Assembly: GCA_029243485.1 (NCBI GenBank)
Contig: JAQWRY010000086.1
Span: 124,001 to 188,000 of the forward strand
Source of the DNA: Candidatus Binatia bacterium
GTDB taxonomy: Bacteria; Desulfobacterota; Binatia; UBA12015
Direction: 5' to 3'
DNA length: 64,000 bases
The position numbers and the translations under genes were made by a program. The notes beneath the pieces were generated by a model. It saw nothing but the letters and a program-made list of their open reading frames with translations, was not told the origin of the DNA and did not search any database. Position 1 is the stretch's first letter, and the number at the start of each line of letters is the position of its first letter. Shown here in pieces: positions 26,811 to 35,219 of the stretch.

Positions 26811-28639
26811 AGCCCATGCCTCCGCGCATCGTTGGAATCGATCTAGGCACGACGAACAGTCTGGTCGCGTACATGAACGGCGACCGGCCGGAGATCATCC
26901 CGGATCCGGGAAGCGGCGACTCGCTGCTCCCTTCCGCGATCTCGCGGCTGGACGAAGGCTCTTTCGTCGTGGGCGAAGTCGCGCGACAGCGCGCCCGGTT
27001 GCACCCGAAGAGCTCCGTACTCTCGGTCAAGCGCTTCATGGGCCTGGGAGTCGAACACGTAGACGCCGGCGACCGCTCGCAGTACCAGTTCGCCGACGAC
27101 GAGGGCCCCCTCCGCATCGTGATCGACGAGGATCCGGAGACCGCACTCACGCCGCCGGAGATCTCCTCGTTGATCCTCCGGGAGCTACGCCGGCGCGCCG
27201 AGCAGACCCTCGGCGAGGAAGTGCCCCGCGCGGTCATCACCGTTCCGGCCTACTTCAACGACAGCCAGCGTCAGGCAACCCGTGACGCCGGACGAATCGC
27301 CGGTCTCGAAGTGCTTCGACTCGTGAACGAGCCGACCGCGGCGGCCCTCGCCTACGGCCTCGACAAGCAGGAAGAAGCGGTCGTCGCTGTATTCGATCTC
27401 GGAGGCGGCACGTTCGACGTTTCCATTCTTCAGCTCCGCGAAGGCCTGTCCGAGGTCCTGTCGACCGGCGGCGACACGCGGCTCGGTGGTGACGACTTCG
27501 ATCGCGCCGTCGTCACGCAGTTCCAGAACGACCTCGGGCTCGGCGATCAGCCCGACACCGAAACCTTCGCGCTGCTGCTCGCCGCAGCGCAAGAGGCCAA
27601 GCGGGCACTGTCCTCTCAGGACGAGGCGCGCGTGGAGCTTCCTCTAGCCGGAGGCACGAAGATCGCGACGATCTCCCGGGCGCAGTTCGAAGCCGCAACG
27701 GCGGCATTGGTCGAGCGCACGATCGATCGCTGCCGGCAGGCCCTCGCCGACGCCGATCGGTCGACGTCGGATATCGACCACATCATCCTGGTCGGCGGTG
27801 CGACCCGGATGCCGGTCGTCCGCGCGCGGGTGGAGGAGTTCTTCGGCCGCGAACCCCTCGCCGGCATCGACCCCGACAACGTGGTCGCCCTCGGTGCCGC
27901 GGTTCAGGCGGGAATCCTGTCGGGCGGAACCAGGGACATGCTGCTGCTGGACGTCGTCCCCCTCTCTCTGGGGATCGAGACGATGGGCGAAGTGTTCACC
28001 CGCCTGATCGATCGCAACACCACCATCCCCGCAGCCGCACGAGAGCAATTCACGACCGCCGTCGACAACCAGACCCACGTGGACGTGCACGTCCTCCAGG
28101 GTGAACGAGAGCTCGCGAAAGACTGCCGAAGCCTCGCTCGGTTCCGCATCCCGATCCCTCCTCAGATCTCGGGTCTCCCCAGGGTCGAAGTCACGTTTTT
28201 GATCGACGCGAACGGGATCCTTTCGGTGTCCGCGCGCGACGAGCGGACGAACACAGAGCATTCGATCGAGGTGAAGCCGAGCTACGGACTCACCGACGAT
28301 ACGATCGAGAACATGCTAGAGGAGTCCTTCGATCTTGCCGAAGAGGACTTCACGGCGCGCCTTCTGATCGAGGCGCGAGTCGAAGCCGAGACCCTGCTTC
28401 ACACCACGGCTCGTGCGCTCGAGGGACACCCCGATCGGATCACCGATGAGGAACGCACGAAGCTCCTCGAGTCGGTCGACGTGCTGAAGGCTGCGTGCGC
28501 CGCGACCGATCACAACGCGATCCGCGACCAGATCGATGTCGTAAACGAGAACGGTCGACCGCTCGCCGAGCGGATCATGGACGACTCAATCCGAGCGGCT
28601 CTCTCGACTCGCTCCGTGGACGAGCTGACGAACTCATGA
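26807..28639 (+). CDS. hscA: Fe-S cluster assembly chaperone HscA (Hsp70 family)
   Basis: A 610-residue Hsp70. The nucleotide-binding domain shows [43 protein letters not shown] and [13 protein letters not shown]. The substrate-binding domain follows with [16 protein letters not shown] and the lid. HscA uses ATP to release clusters from IscU, recognising LPPVK. It is slightly shorter than DnaK and lacks the acidic DnaK tail; position between hscB and fdx assigns it as HscA. Both ends overlap neighbours by four bases (ATGA). Confidence 0.95.
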   Translation: MKPMPPRIVGIDLGTTNSLVAYMNGDRPEIIPDPGSGDSLLPSAISRLDEGSFVVGEVARQRARLHPKSSVLSVKRFMGLGVEHVDAGDRSQYQFADDEGPLRIVIDEDPETALTPPEISSLILRELRRRAEQTLGEEVPRAVITVPAYFNDSQRQATRDAGRIAGLEVLRLVNEPTAAALAYGLDKQEEAVVAVFDLGGGTFDVSILQLREGLSEVLSTGGDTRLGGDDFDRAVVTQFQNDLGLGDQPDTETFALLLAAAQEAKRALSSQDEARVELPLAGGTKIATISRAQFEAATAALVERTIDRCRQALADADRSTSDIDHIILVGGATRMPVVRARVEEFFGREPLAGIDPDNVVALGAAVQAGILSGGTRDMLLLDVVPLSLGIETMGEVFTRLIDRNTTIPAAAREQFTTAVDNQTHVDVHVLQGERELAKDCRSLARFRIPIPPQISGLPRVEVTFLIDANGILSVSARDERTNTEHSIEVKPSYGLTDDTIENMLEESFDLAEEDFTARLLIEARVEAETLLHTTARALEGHPDRITDEERTKLLESVDVLKAACAATDHNAIRDQIDVVNENGRPLAERIMDDSIRAALSTRSVDELTNS

Positions 28640-28959
28640 AACATAAAGTGACATTCCTGCCGAAGAACGTGACCGTCGAGGTCGACGCCGCGGAGTTTCC
28701 CTACGGCGACCATGGCAAGCCGGGATCACTCCTCGACATCGCCATCGAGAACGGCATCACACTGGAGCACAATTGCGGCGGCAACTGCGCCTGCACGACG
28801 TGCCACGTGATCGTTCGCGAGGGCGAAGCGAATCTCTCCGAGATGCAAGAGGACGAAGAGGACAAGCTAGACCAGGCACCGGGCCTGACGCCGTACTCCC
28901 GCCTGGGCTGCCAGTGCGTCGTCGAGGGCGACGTCACCGTCGAGATCCCCGAATTCTAG
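28636..28959 (+). CDS. fdx: ISC-type [2Fe-2S] ferredoxin
   Basis: A 107-residue adrenodoxin-like ferredoxin. Cluster ligands are C47, C53 and C56 (CX5CX2C in [15 protein letters not shown]) and C92 (RLGCQC). It supplies electrons during cluster assembly, probably to reduce sulfane sulfur on IscS/IscU. The start codon overlaps the hscA stop as ATGA. It ends the structural part of the isc operon; 132 bases follow before iscR. Confidence 0.95.
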   Translation: MKHKVTFLPKNVTVEVDAAEFPYGDHGKPGSLLDIAIENGITLEHNCGGNCACTTCHVIVREGEANLSEMQEDEEDKLDQAPGLTPYSRLGCQCVVEGDVTVEIPEF

Positions 28960-29005
28960 AGGCGCCGTATGGATTTCCGAAGGGGAAATGGGCGGATTGG
29001 CACCG

Positions 29006-29036
29006 TTGACCTAGGGCTTCGCCGGTCTGCTAGGAT
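29006..29036 (+). promoter_or_regulatory. Possible promoter of the iscR-type gene
   Basis: TTGACC (29006-29011) and TAGGAT (29031-29036) have a 19-base spacer, longer than ideal, and lie 56 bases before the iscR ATG. If real, the regulator can be expressed apart from the isc operon. Confidence 0.35.
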
Positions 29037-29091
29037 GAGGGGACAGAATGCGGGGTAGAATGCAGAGCAGCCGAGCCTGGAGGGTATCCCC

Positions 29092-29562
29092 ATGGCTCTG
29101 ATGCAGGTGAGCCGGCGGGTGGATTACGCCCTCCGTGCGACGATCTACCTGGCCCGTCAGGAGCCTGGCCGGGCCGCGTCGGTCAGTGAGATCTCGTCGA
29201 CAGAGGCGATCCCGAAGAAGTTCCTAGAGAAGATCATACAGGACCTCATCCACGCCGGCCTGGTGAACTCGCGACGCGGCGCACACGGCGGGTGCTTCCT
29301 GGTACGCCCGCCCGAGGAAATCTCCTTCAAGGAGGTCATGGAGGCCGTAGAAGGCCCCATCGCGCTCAACGTCTGCGTGGGCGTCCCCCACGCGTGCTCG
29401 GTCAGCACGACGTGCGGCATGCAGCACATCTGGGCCGAAGGTCAGCGACGTCTGATCGACTATTTCGCCGCTACGAAGCTGTCCGAGCTTCTGGGCGCGC
29501 CGGGCTTACCGATCGTCACTCAGGACGAGCCCCCCGCCGCTCAGAGCGATTCGATCGGCTGA
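29092..29562 (+). CDS. iscR: Rrf2-family regulator, IscR type
   Basis: A 156-residue winged-helix regulator. The N-terminus VSRRVDYALRATIYLAR and the wing segment NSRRGAHGGCFLVRPPEEIS are Rrf2 family. C95, C102, C108 and nearby H112 give a CX6CX5CX3H pattern close to the CX5CX5CX2H [2Fe-2S] ligand set of E. coli IscR. A cluster-sensing repressor of isc genes is thus likely. It lies at the 3' end of the operon rather than the 5' end as in Proteobacteria such as E. coli. GGAGG is well placed upstream of the ATG. Confidence 0.88.
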   Translation: MALMQVSRRVDYALRATIYLARQEPGRAASVSEISSTEAIPKKFLEKIIQDLIHAGLVNSRRGAHGGCFLVRPPEEISFKEVMEAVEGPIALNVCVGVPHACSVSTTCGMQHIWAEGQRRLIDYFAATKLSELLGAPGLPIVTQDEPPAAQSDSIG

Positions 29563-29674
29563 AGCGCCGCAGCCCAAAACCTGCGGTATTGGGGTTCGGA
29601 AATTCTCACCACGTGCGTCGAAATGCCGCACCCTCCGTGTCGAATACCTGATCGCCGAACCCGTCTATTGGGTC

Positions 29675-30103
29675 ATGCAATCATCCTCTTTGGCCCGTGA
29701 CGACCGTGGATATGACCGCGGAATCGACAGCCTCGACCCGGACCACATGACCCCCGAACAGTTCTCCGGGATGCTCCGCAGCCACTCGTGGCGTGACGGA
29801 GAGCACCGCCTGGTGGCAGCGGTCCTTCAGGACGCCATCGAGACCTTTCACAAATGCGCCTTCGCCGAAACACAAGAGAAGCGTGATCAGTTCTCGGAGG
29901 TCTTGCGCTGGGTGTCCGACCGGGAGAATCACACGCTGTTCGCCTTCGCGACGATCTGCGACATTCTCGACCTCGACTCGGACTGTTTGCGTGAGGGGCT
30001 CATCCTCTGGTTCGACCAAAACAAGAAGCGACCGGTTTCGATCGGTGCCCGCTTCCTCGCTGACCCGCGGCGACAGATCGAGCGACTCGCCGCCGTAGGC
30101 TGA
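29675..30103 (+). CDS. Hypothetical protein
   Basis: A 142-residue soluble protein that I do not recognise. Polar, with predicted helices (EHRLVAAVLQDAIETFHKCAFAETQE and DSDCLREGLILWFDQ). The C-terminus has Arg-rich FLADPRRQIERLAAVG. Two cysteines are not in a known motif. The middle segment (LRWVSDRENHTLFAFATICDILDLD) recalls small regulatory or adaptor proteins, but no family is assigned. The 112 bases before it carry no other gene. Confidence 0.6.
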   Translation: MQSSSLARDDRGYDRGIDSLDPDHMTPEQFSGMLRSHSWRDGEHRLVAAVLQDAIETFHKCAFAETQEKRDQFSEVLRWVSDRENHTLFAFATICDILDLDSDCLREGLILWFDQNKKRPVSIGARFLADPRRQIERLAAVG

Positions 30104-30144
30104 TTTGGCGCATCGCCCACCCGACCCGTAGGGTTTGGTCGGCG

Positions 30145-30456
30145 ATGCCCGTTCACCAGTACCCCCCTTGCCCGGGCTGCGGAGAGAAACTGATCCGCAA
30201 GCCGGCCGGACGATGCCCCAATTGCGGGGCCGAAGTCGCTGACTTCGTAGTCAAGGAGCGCGACCGCGAAGAGCGCATCGAGAAGGTCGTCGCCGTGGTC
30301 TCGACCGTACTCGTCATCACCGTGATGGTGATCGGAGGCGGCTTCGGAGTGCTCGAGGGGGTTCTGATGTACGCAGCCGGCGGTGCCTTTGTGTGGTACC
30401 TCGCCAAGGGGACGTTTGGGAACAACCCCGAGCCGAAGGAACCGAACGAGCCCTGA
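30145..30456 (+). CDS. Small zinc-ribbon membrane protein
   Basis: A 103-residue protein with an N-terminal zinc ribbon, CPGCGEKLIRKPAGRCPNCG (two CxxC pairs 11 residues apart). A charged helix follows (VKERDREERIEKVV), then a membrane segment (VVSTVLVITVMVIGGGFGVLEGVLMYAAGGAF, one or two spans). Small zinc-ribbon membrane proteins occur widely with unknown role. It converges on the glycosyltransferase gene. Confidence 0.68.
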   Translation: MPVHQYPPCPGCGEKLIRKPAGRCPNCGAEVADFVVKERDREERIEKVVAVVSTVLVITVMVIGGGFGVLEGVLMYAAGGAFVWYLAKGTFGNNPEPKEPNEP

Positions 30457-30471
30457 GTCGGCCCGCGACCG

Positions 30472-31737
30472 CTACGAATCGCTCTCGCGATTCACGGCGG
30501 AACACGCGACCCCAGCGGCCAGAACGCAGAGGATCACCTCGTTGAAGGGGAGGCGAAAGCGAACCGCCGCCTCAAACGGAAGCTGCGCGAGCCACGGAGC
30601 CAGGAGGCAAAGTGCGAGGAAGGCACTCACGGCCGGGCGCCGCCGCGACAGCTGCCATAGCCCCAGAAAACCCGCCAGCAGCAATGGCACGAGGAGCACC
30701 GCGCACGCCAACACCACCCATGGGGGCACGGCGCTGCGCGACGGCCACGGTCTCCAGTAAACCCGCGCCTTGCGGACGACGTACCCGGCGGCCAACGCCG
30801 GATCCGCGCGCAGGTTCTCGAGGGCCAACCGGCGCCACTCCGCACTCTGACCCTGGAGCGTGTCCGCGCGGCTCGCAACTTCGGCGGCGACGCGAGGCGA
30901 GGTCTCCTGCTCGAACCGCACCGCAACCGCCCGTGCAACGATCGGGTCCGCGGCCACCGCTCGGGCGAGCTCGGGGTGCATCCCCCGCCACAGATTGTGG
31001 CCGCCCCCGTCGGTGATGAGCACGAACCCTCCGGAAGCCTCCGACGCGACCAGGGTCCACGGCCACAAGGTCAGCAGAGCACCCAGAACGAGAAAGCCCG
31101 CCCTCGCGCCCATCCGCGGGGCGCGAGCGCCGCCCAACAAGACGGCCGCGACGAGGCCCAACGGAAGGCACAAGAGCGCTGCCGGACGCGTCAACGCAGC
31201 CAGGCCGGCGGCGATCCCCGCAACCAACCAGAGCGCCGGGCGTAACCGCCGAGCATCACGAGCACCCCAGAGCATCGCGGCGAGCCAACCGCTGATGAGA
31301 AACGTAGCGAGCGGCTCGCTCGTCACTCCGGTGCTCACCAGAACCAGAATCGGGTGAACCGCGACCAGACCTGCAGCCACAAGGCCTGCGCGAGCCTCGA
31401 ATCGGAGTCCCCGGGCGACGAGATAGGTCAGCACGACGGAACCTCCGTCAAGCAACACGATCGCGCTCTTCACCCAGGCGATCGACTCGGGACGACATCC
31501 ACTGGCGATTGCGATGAAGCCCGGTAGCCCCGGGGCCCGGAACAAGGGCAAGTTGCTCGTCCACGGATAGCGACCCTCTCTGCACAGCGTGGTCGCGACC
31601 TCGAGGTAACTCGCCGCATCTCCGAACCAGAGCCCCGAGGGCCCCCGTTGCCAGAGCACGACCGCCCGGAGAGCCAACGCAGCGAAGACGATGCCGGCCA
31701 GGATCGCCCCTGGATGGCGCACGGCCGGGCGACTCAC
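30472..31737 (-). CDS. GT-C fold glycosyltransferase (GT39/ArnT-like), membrane
   Basis: A 421-residue polytopic protein from GTG 31737. After the first span (AILAGIVFAALALRAVVLW) comes the periplasmic loop with LWFGDAASYLEVATTLCREG, carrying a catalytic-type Asp. LFRAPGLPGFIAIASG, the arginine-proline motif usual in polyprenyl-sugar transferases, follows. About nine or ten further spans follow. It should move a sugar from a polyprenyl-phosphate donor on the periplasmic face; acceptor unknown. Its GTG overlaps the stop of the permease gene (GTGA), so it is the last gene of the pcnB-like/ABC transporter operon. That is an odd companion for a nucleoside transporter. Confidence 0.8.
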   Translation of the reverse strand: MSRPAVRHPGAILAGIVFAALALRAVVLWQRGPSGLWFGDAASYLEVATTLCREGRYPWTSNLPLFRAPGLPGFIAIASGCRPESIAWVKSAIVLLDGGSVVLTYLVARGLRFEARAGLVAAGLVAVHPILVLVSTGVTSEPLATFLISGWLAAMLWGARDARRLRPALWLVAGIAAGLAALTRPAALLCLPLGLVAAVLLGGARAPRMGARAGFLVLGALLTLWPWTLVASEASGGFVLITDGGGHNLWRGMHPELARAVAADPIVARAVAVRFEQETSPRVAAEVASRADTLQGQSAEWRRLALENLRADPALAAGYVVRKARVYWRPWPSRSAVPPWVVLACAVLLVPLLLAGFLGLWQLSRRRPAVSAFLALCLLAPWLAQLPFEAAVRFRLPFNEVILCVLAAGVACSAVNRESDS

Positions 31738-32648
31738 CGCGCATCCTCCGCCGAACCCAGTGCCAGTGGCGCCACGGCGCGTCCGCGAACCATCACGAGC
31801 ACGAGCAGAGTCACGAGGTACGGCAACATCAGCGCGAGTTGATGCGGCACCGCGACGTCGGCCGCCTGCAATTGAAACTGCAGGGCGCTGACCAGCCCAA
31901 AGAGAAGGGCCCCCGCGAGAACGCCCCACGGGGACCAGCGGCCGAAGACGACGACGGCCAAGGCGACGAAGCCACGCCCCGCGGTCACGCCCTCGACGAA
32001 CGTGTTCGTCGCCGCGAGCGTCAACGTCACCCCGGCGAGTCCGCTCAGTGCACCCGCGCAGAGCAGCGCGCCGATCTTGTACCGCCGCACCGAGAAGCCG
32101 AGGCTCGCAGCCGCCTGTGGATGATCCCCCATCGCGCGGAGGCGTAGGCCGAGGCCGGTGCGCCGGAAGAGGAACGCCAGCACCGGAACCAGAAGGAGCG
32201 CAAGGTAGACGAGCCCGTTCTGCTGCGCGAACACCGATCCGACGCCGGGGATCGCCACCAGCCCTGGAACCGGCACCCCGGGCAACGTCGGCAGGACCAA
32301 CGCCCCGCCGGTCGTCCCGTAAAGTGCGCGATACACAGCGCCGGTTCCACCGAGCGCGAGCAGGTTGATCGCCGCCCCCACGATGATCTGATCGGTTCCC
32401 CGCACGATCGCAGCCCAGGCGAAAATCGAGGCAACGGCAACGCCGGCAAACCCTCCCGCCAGAGCGCCGATCCCGGCGCTGCCCGATGCGTCCGCGGCAA
32501 CGGCCCCGACGAACGCCCCCGTCAACATCATCCCTTCGACGCCGATGTTGAGGACGCCTGTGCGCTCGACCAACAACTCACCGAGAGCCGCCAGAAGAAT
32601 CGGCGTCGCAAGCAAGAGCCCCGCTGCCAAGAAACTCTCAAGCAGCAT
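31734..32648 (-). CDS. ABC transporter permease, nucleoside/BMP type (second permease)
   Basis: A 304-residue inner-membrane permease with eight to ten spans. LVERTGVLNIGVEGMMLTGAFVGAVAA is the signature of simple-sugar/nucleoside (BmpD/NupQ-type) permeases, and FRRTGLGLRLRAMGDHPQAAASLGFSVRRYKIGALLCAGALSG is the coupling-helix region. It pairs with the permease encoded just upstream (11-base overlap) and the tandem ATPase. It ends in GTGA with the glycosyltransferase gene. Confidence 0.9.
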   Translation of the reverse strand: MLLESFLAAGLLLATPILLAALGELLVERTGVLNIGVEGMMLTGAFVGAVAADASGSAGIGALAGGFAGVAVASIFAWAAIVRGTDQIIVGAAINLLALGGTGAVYRALYGTTGGALVLPTLPGVPVPGLVAIPGVGSVFAQQNGLVYLALLLVPVLAFLFRRTGLGLRLRAMGDHPQAAASLGFSVRRYKIGALLCAGALSGLAGVTLTLAATNTFVEGVTAGRGFVALAVVVFGRWSPWGVLAGALLFGLVSALQFQLQAADVAVPHQLALMLPYLVTLLVLVMVRGRAVAPLALGSAEDAR

Positions 32649-33708
32649 CGCGTGACTCCGAGTCCGCCAGCGGAGGCGCCGACGCGAGGCCCGTCCAGGA
32701 GGTCCTACTGATCACCGCGACGGCAAGAAGGGTCGCGCCTTGGATGGCTACAGCCAGAACGGCGGAGATTCCGGCACTGCGCTCCATCGCCGACGCGCCC
32801 GTCCCGAGGGCCGCAAAGAAGAGCGCGGCCAGGAGAACGCCTCCCGATCGCAATCCACCCAAGAGCGCGATCGCGATGGCGGTGTAACCGTATCCCGGCG
32901 ACATGCGTTCGTACAGGCGTCCGGTCACCCCAGCCACCTCGATCGCGCCGGCGAGGCCGGCGAGGGCTCCCGAGGCCGCGAATGCCAGGAACAGGTCGCG
33001 CCCGACCGGGAAGCCCGCCACGCGTGCCGCGCTCGGATTGAGCCCGGAGCTTCGCAGCCGAAGACCGAGCGAGGTTCGTGAGAGGAGGGCGCCCACCACG
33101 ACCACCGCGACCAATCCGATGAGCAACCCGACGTGGAGGCGGGATCCCGGCACCAGGCGCCACAGTTCGGCGGTCACCGGGAACGGGTCGGACTGCGGAT
33201 ACGCACCCGACTGCTCCTTGAGAGGCCCGTTCACCGCGTAGGACACGAGGTAGAGCGCGACGAAGTTCAGCAGGATCGTCGTGATGACCTCGCTCACGCC
33301 GCGTCGCTCGCGCAGGAAGGCCGCCATCGCCGCCCAGAGGGCACCGGCAACGGCGCCCGACACGAGAACCAGCACCGCCTGCCCCGTCCAGGAACCCGTT
33401 CGAGTCGCTACCGCCGTCGCCACGAGAGCACCGACCAGAAGCTGTCCTTCCGCTCCGATGTTGAACACACCGCTGCGGAAGGCGAGCATCACGGCGAGGC
33501 CGGTCAGAAGTAGCGGACTCGTTCCAAGCAGGGTTGCAGCAAGGCTGCCCCCCGACCCGACGCTGCCGGAAATCAGTGCCCCGATCGCCTGAAGCGGGCT
33601 CGCACCCACGACCGCAGCCATCAGCCCGGTGAGAACGAGCGCGAGCGCCACCGCAGCCCCAGCCGGCGCCGCAGCGCGCATCCATCTCGGAACGCCGGTC
33701 GAGTTCAT
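32638..33708 (-). CDS. ABC transporter permease, nucleoside/BMP type (first permease)
   Basis: A 356-residue permease from ATG 33708. It shows FRSGVFNIGAEGQLLVGALVATAVAT, RRGVSEVITTILLNFVALYLVSYAVNG and SLGLRLRSSGLNPSAARVAGFPVGRDLF, the conserved features of BmpC/NupP-type permeases. The two permeases and one double-cassette ATPase make the usual importer for nucleosides. The ATG overlaps the ATPase stop (ATGA). No lipoprotein substrate-binding subunit (BMP/PnrA) is encoded in the operon. Confidence 0.9.
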   Translation of the reverse strand: MNSTGVPRWMRAAAPAGAAVALALVLTGLMAAVVGASPLQAIGALISGSVGSGGSLAATLLGTSPLLLTGLAVMLAFRSGVFNIGAEGQLLVGALVATAVATRTGSWTGQAVLVLVSGAVAGALWAAMAAFLRERRGVSEVITTILLNFVALYLVSYAVNGPLKEQSGAYPQSDPFPVTAELWRLVPGSRLHVGLLIGLVAVVVVGALLSRTSLGLRLRSSGLNPSAARVAGFPVGRDLFLAFAASGALAGLAGAIEVAGVTGRLYERMSPGYGYTAIAIALLGGLRSGGVLLAALFFAALGTGASAMERSAGISAVLAVAIQGATLLAVAVISRTSWTGLASAPPLADSESRDAA

Positions 33709-35219
33709 GCGGCCTCTTCCAGGCCGGCCATCAACCGCCCGATGACGACGCGATCCGCTGCGCCACCCGGAACCGCCCTGACGCGACCGCGGTACAGGAC
33801 GAACACTCGATCCGCGATCGCCTCGACCTCGTCGAGATCCGTCGACAGTACGAGAACCGCGGTCCCGGCCACGGCAAGTGCGCGTAGCCTCCCGTGGATC
33901 GAACGCGTCGCGACGAGATCCAGACCGCGCGTCGGATTCGCCGCCACGACGACAGCGAGATCCTCGCGAGAGATCTCCCGCGCGAGGACCAGCCGTTGTT
34001 GGTTTCCACCCGATAGAGCCGCCGCGGAAATCTCGGGGGCCGCCGGCTGTACCGAGAACGAACGGAGGAGCTCGCGCGCAGATGCCGCCTCGCGCCCGGG
34101 AGACATCCAGCCCTTCGGCGCGGCCCGTCGCAGCGGGGCGAGACCGAGAAGTAGATTCTCCCACAGCGCCATCTCCCCGACCATTCCGTCGCGCCTTCGA
34201 TCACCAGGCACCGCGGCCAACCCGGCGTTGCGCGCGTCGGCCGGGCTCCCGATCGGCACACCATCGATGGAAACGTCCCCCGTGAGCTCCGGAGCCCGAA
34301 TGCCGACGAGGGCATCCAGCAGCTCCTGCTGACCGTTCCCATCCACGCCAGCGATGACGACGACCTCGCCGCTCCGAACCGAGAGGTGGACGTCGGCCAG
34401 AGCGTTCCGCCCGTCGACGGCGGACCAGGTCAGAGCGCGTGCTTTTAGCCGAACCTCCCCCGGGCGCGGCTCAACCTTCGCGAGTTCCTTCGCCGACGTG
34501 CGATCGCCCACCATGAGCCGCGCGAGCGAGTCGCCATCGAAGTCGGACGCGGCACCGGTCTGCACGAGCTTCCCCTGACGCAGGACGCTCACCCGATCGG
34601 CGATTGCGAACACCTCGGCCAGCTTGTGGGTAACGATCGTGATCGCCGTCCCCTGCTGCGCCAGATCCCGGAGCATCGAGAAGAGATCGTCGACTTCGGA
34701 CGGCGTCAGAACCGCAGTGGGCTCGTCCAGGATCAGGAGGGATGGAACTTCGACCAGTGCCTTCAGGATCTCCACCCGCTGCTGCTCGCCAACCGACAGC
34801 TCGTCGATGCGGCGGTCAGGGTCTCCCACTTCGATTCCGCGCTGCTCCGCGAGTGCCCGCACCTCTTGACCGAGTGCCGCCCGGTCCAAAACGCCGAACG
34901 CGCGGCGCGCGAGGGCCAGGTTCTCCGAGATCGTCATCGTCGGCACGAGCATGAAGTGCTGGTGCACCATCCCGATCCCGGCCGTGCGCGCCTCATCGGC
35001 CGAACGCCACCGCACGACGTTTTCGCGCAGCCGGAGCTCGCCCTCATCCGGTCCGAGAAGGCCACACACGACGTGCATCAGCGTCGACTTCCCCGCCCCG
35101 TTCTCACCCAGAAGAGCGTGGATCTCTCCCGCACGACACGTCAGGCTGACGCCGTCGAGGGCGGCGACATCCCCAAAACGCTTCCCGATCGCCGTCGCCT
35201 CCAGGATTCGGTCGCTCAC
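33705..35219 (-). CDS. ABC transporter ATP-binding protein with two cassettes, nucleoside/sugar type
   Basis: A 504-residue protein carrying two ATP-binding cassettes. Cassette 1 has Walker A LLGENGAGKST, signature LSVGEQQRVEI and Walker B LLILDEPTAVLTP. Cassette 2 has a degenerate Walker A (IAGVDGNGQQELLDALVG) and signature LSGGNQQRLVLARE, with VVVAANPTRGLD instead of a classical Walker B. This asymmetry is normal for RbsA/BmpA-like double ATPases. GTG 35219 is chosen because it overlaps the preceding gene's stop (GTGA), giving the start SDRILEATAIGKRFGDV. Confidence 0.92.
   Translation of the reverse strand: MSDRILEATAIGKRFGDVAALDGVSLTCRAGEIHALLGENGAGKSTLMHVVCGLLGPDEGELRLRENVVRWRSADEARTAGIGMVHQHFMLVPTMTISENLALARRAFGVLDRAALGQEVRALAEQRGIEVGDPDRRIDELSVGEQQRVEILKALVEVPSLLILDEPTAVLTPSEVDDLFSMLRDLAQQGTAITIVTHKLAEVFAIADRVSVLRQGKLVQTGAASDFDGDSLARLMVGDRTSAKELAKVEPRPGEVRLKARALTWSAVDGRNALADVHLSVRSGEVVVIAGVDGNGQQELLDALVGIRAPELTGDVSIDGVPIGSPADARNAGLAAVPGDRRRDGMVGEMALWENLLLGLAPLRRAAPKGWMSPGREAASARELLRSFSVQPAAPEISAAALSGGNQQRLVLAREISREDLAVVVAANPTRGLDLVATRSIHGRLRALAVAGTAVLVLSTDLDEVEAIADRVFVLYRGRVRAVPGGAADRVVIGRLMAGLEEAA

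Noticed and set aside
29590-29640. tRNA-like GGTTCGGAAATTC segment between iscR and the next gene
   Set aside because: Only a T-loop-like word is present. No acceptor stem, D-arm or anticodon arm can be folded around it.
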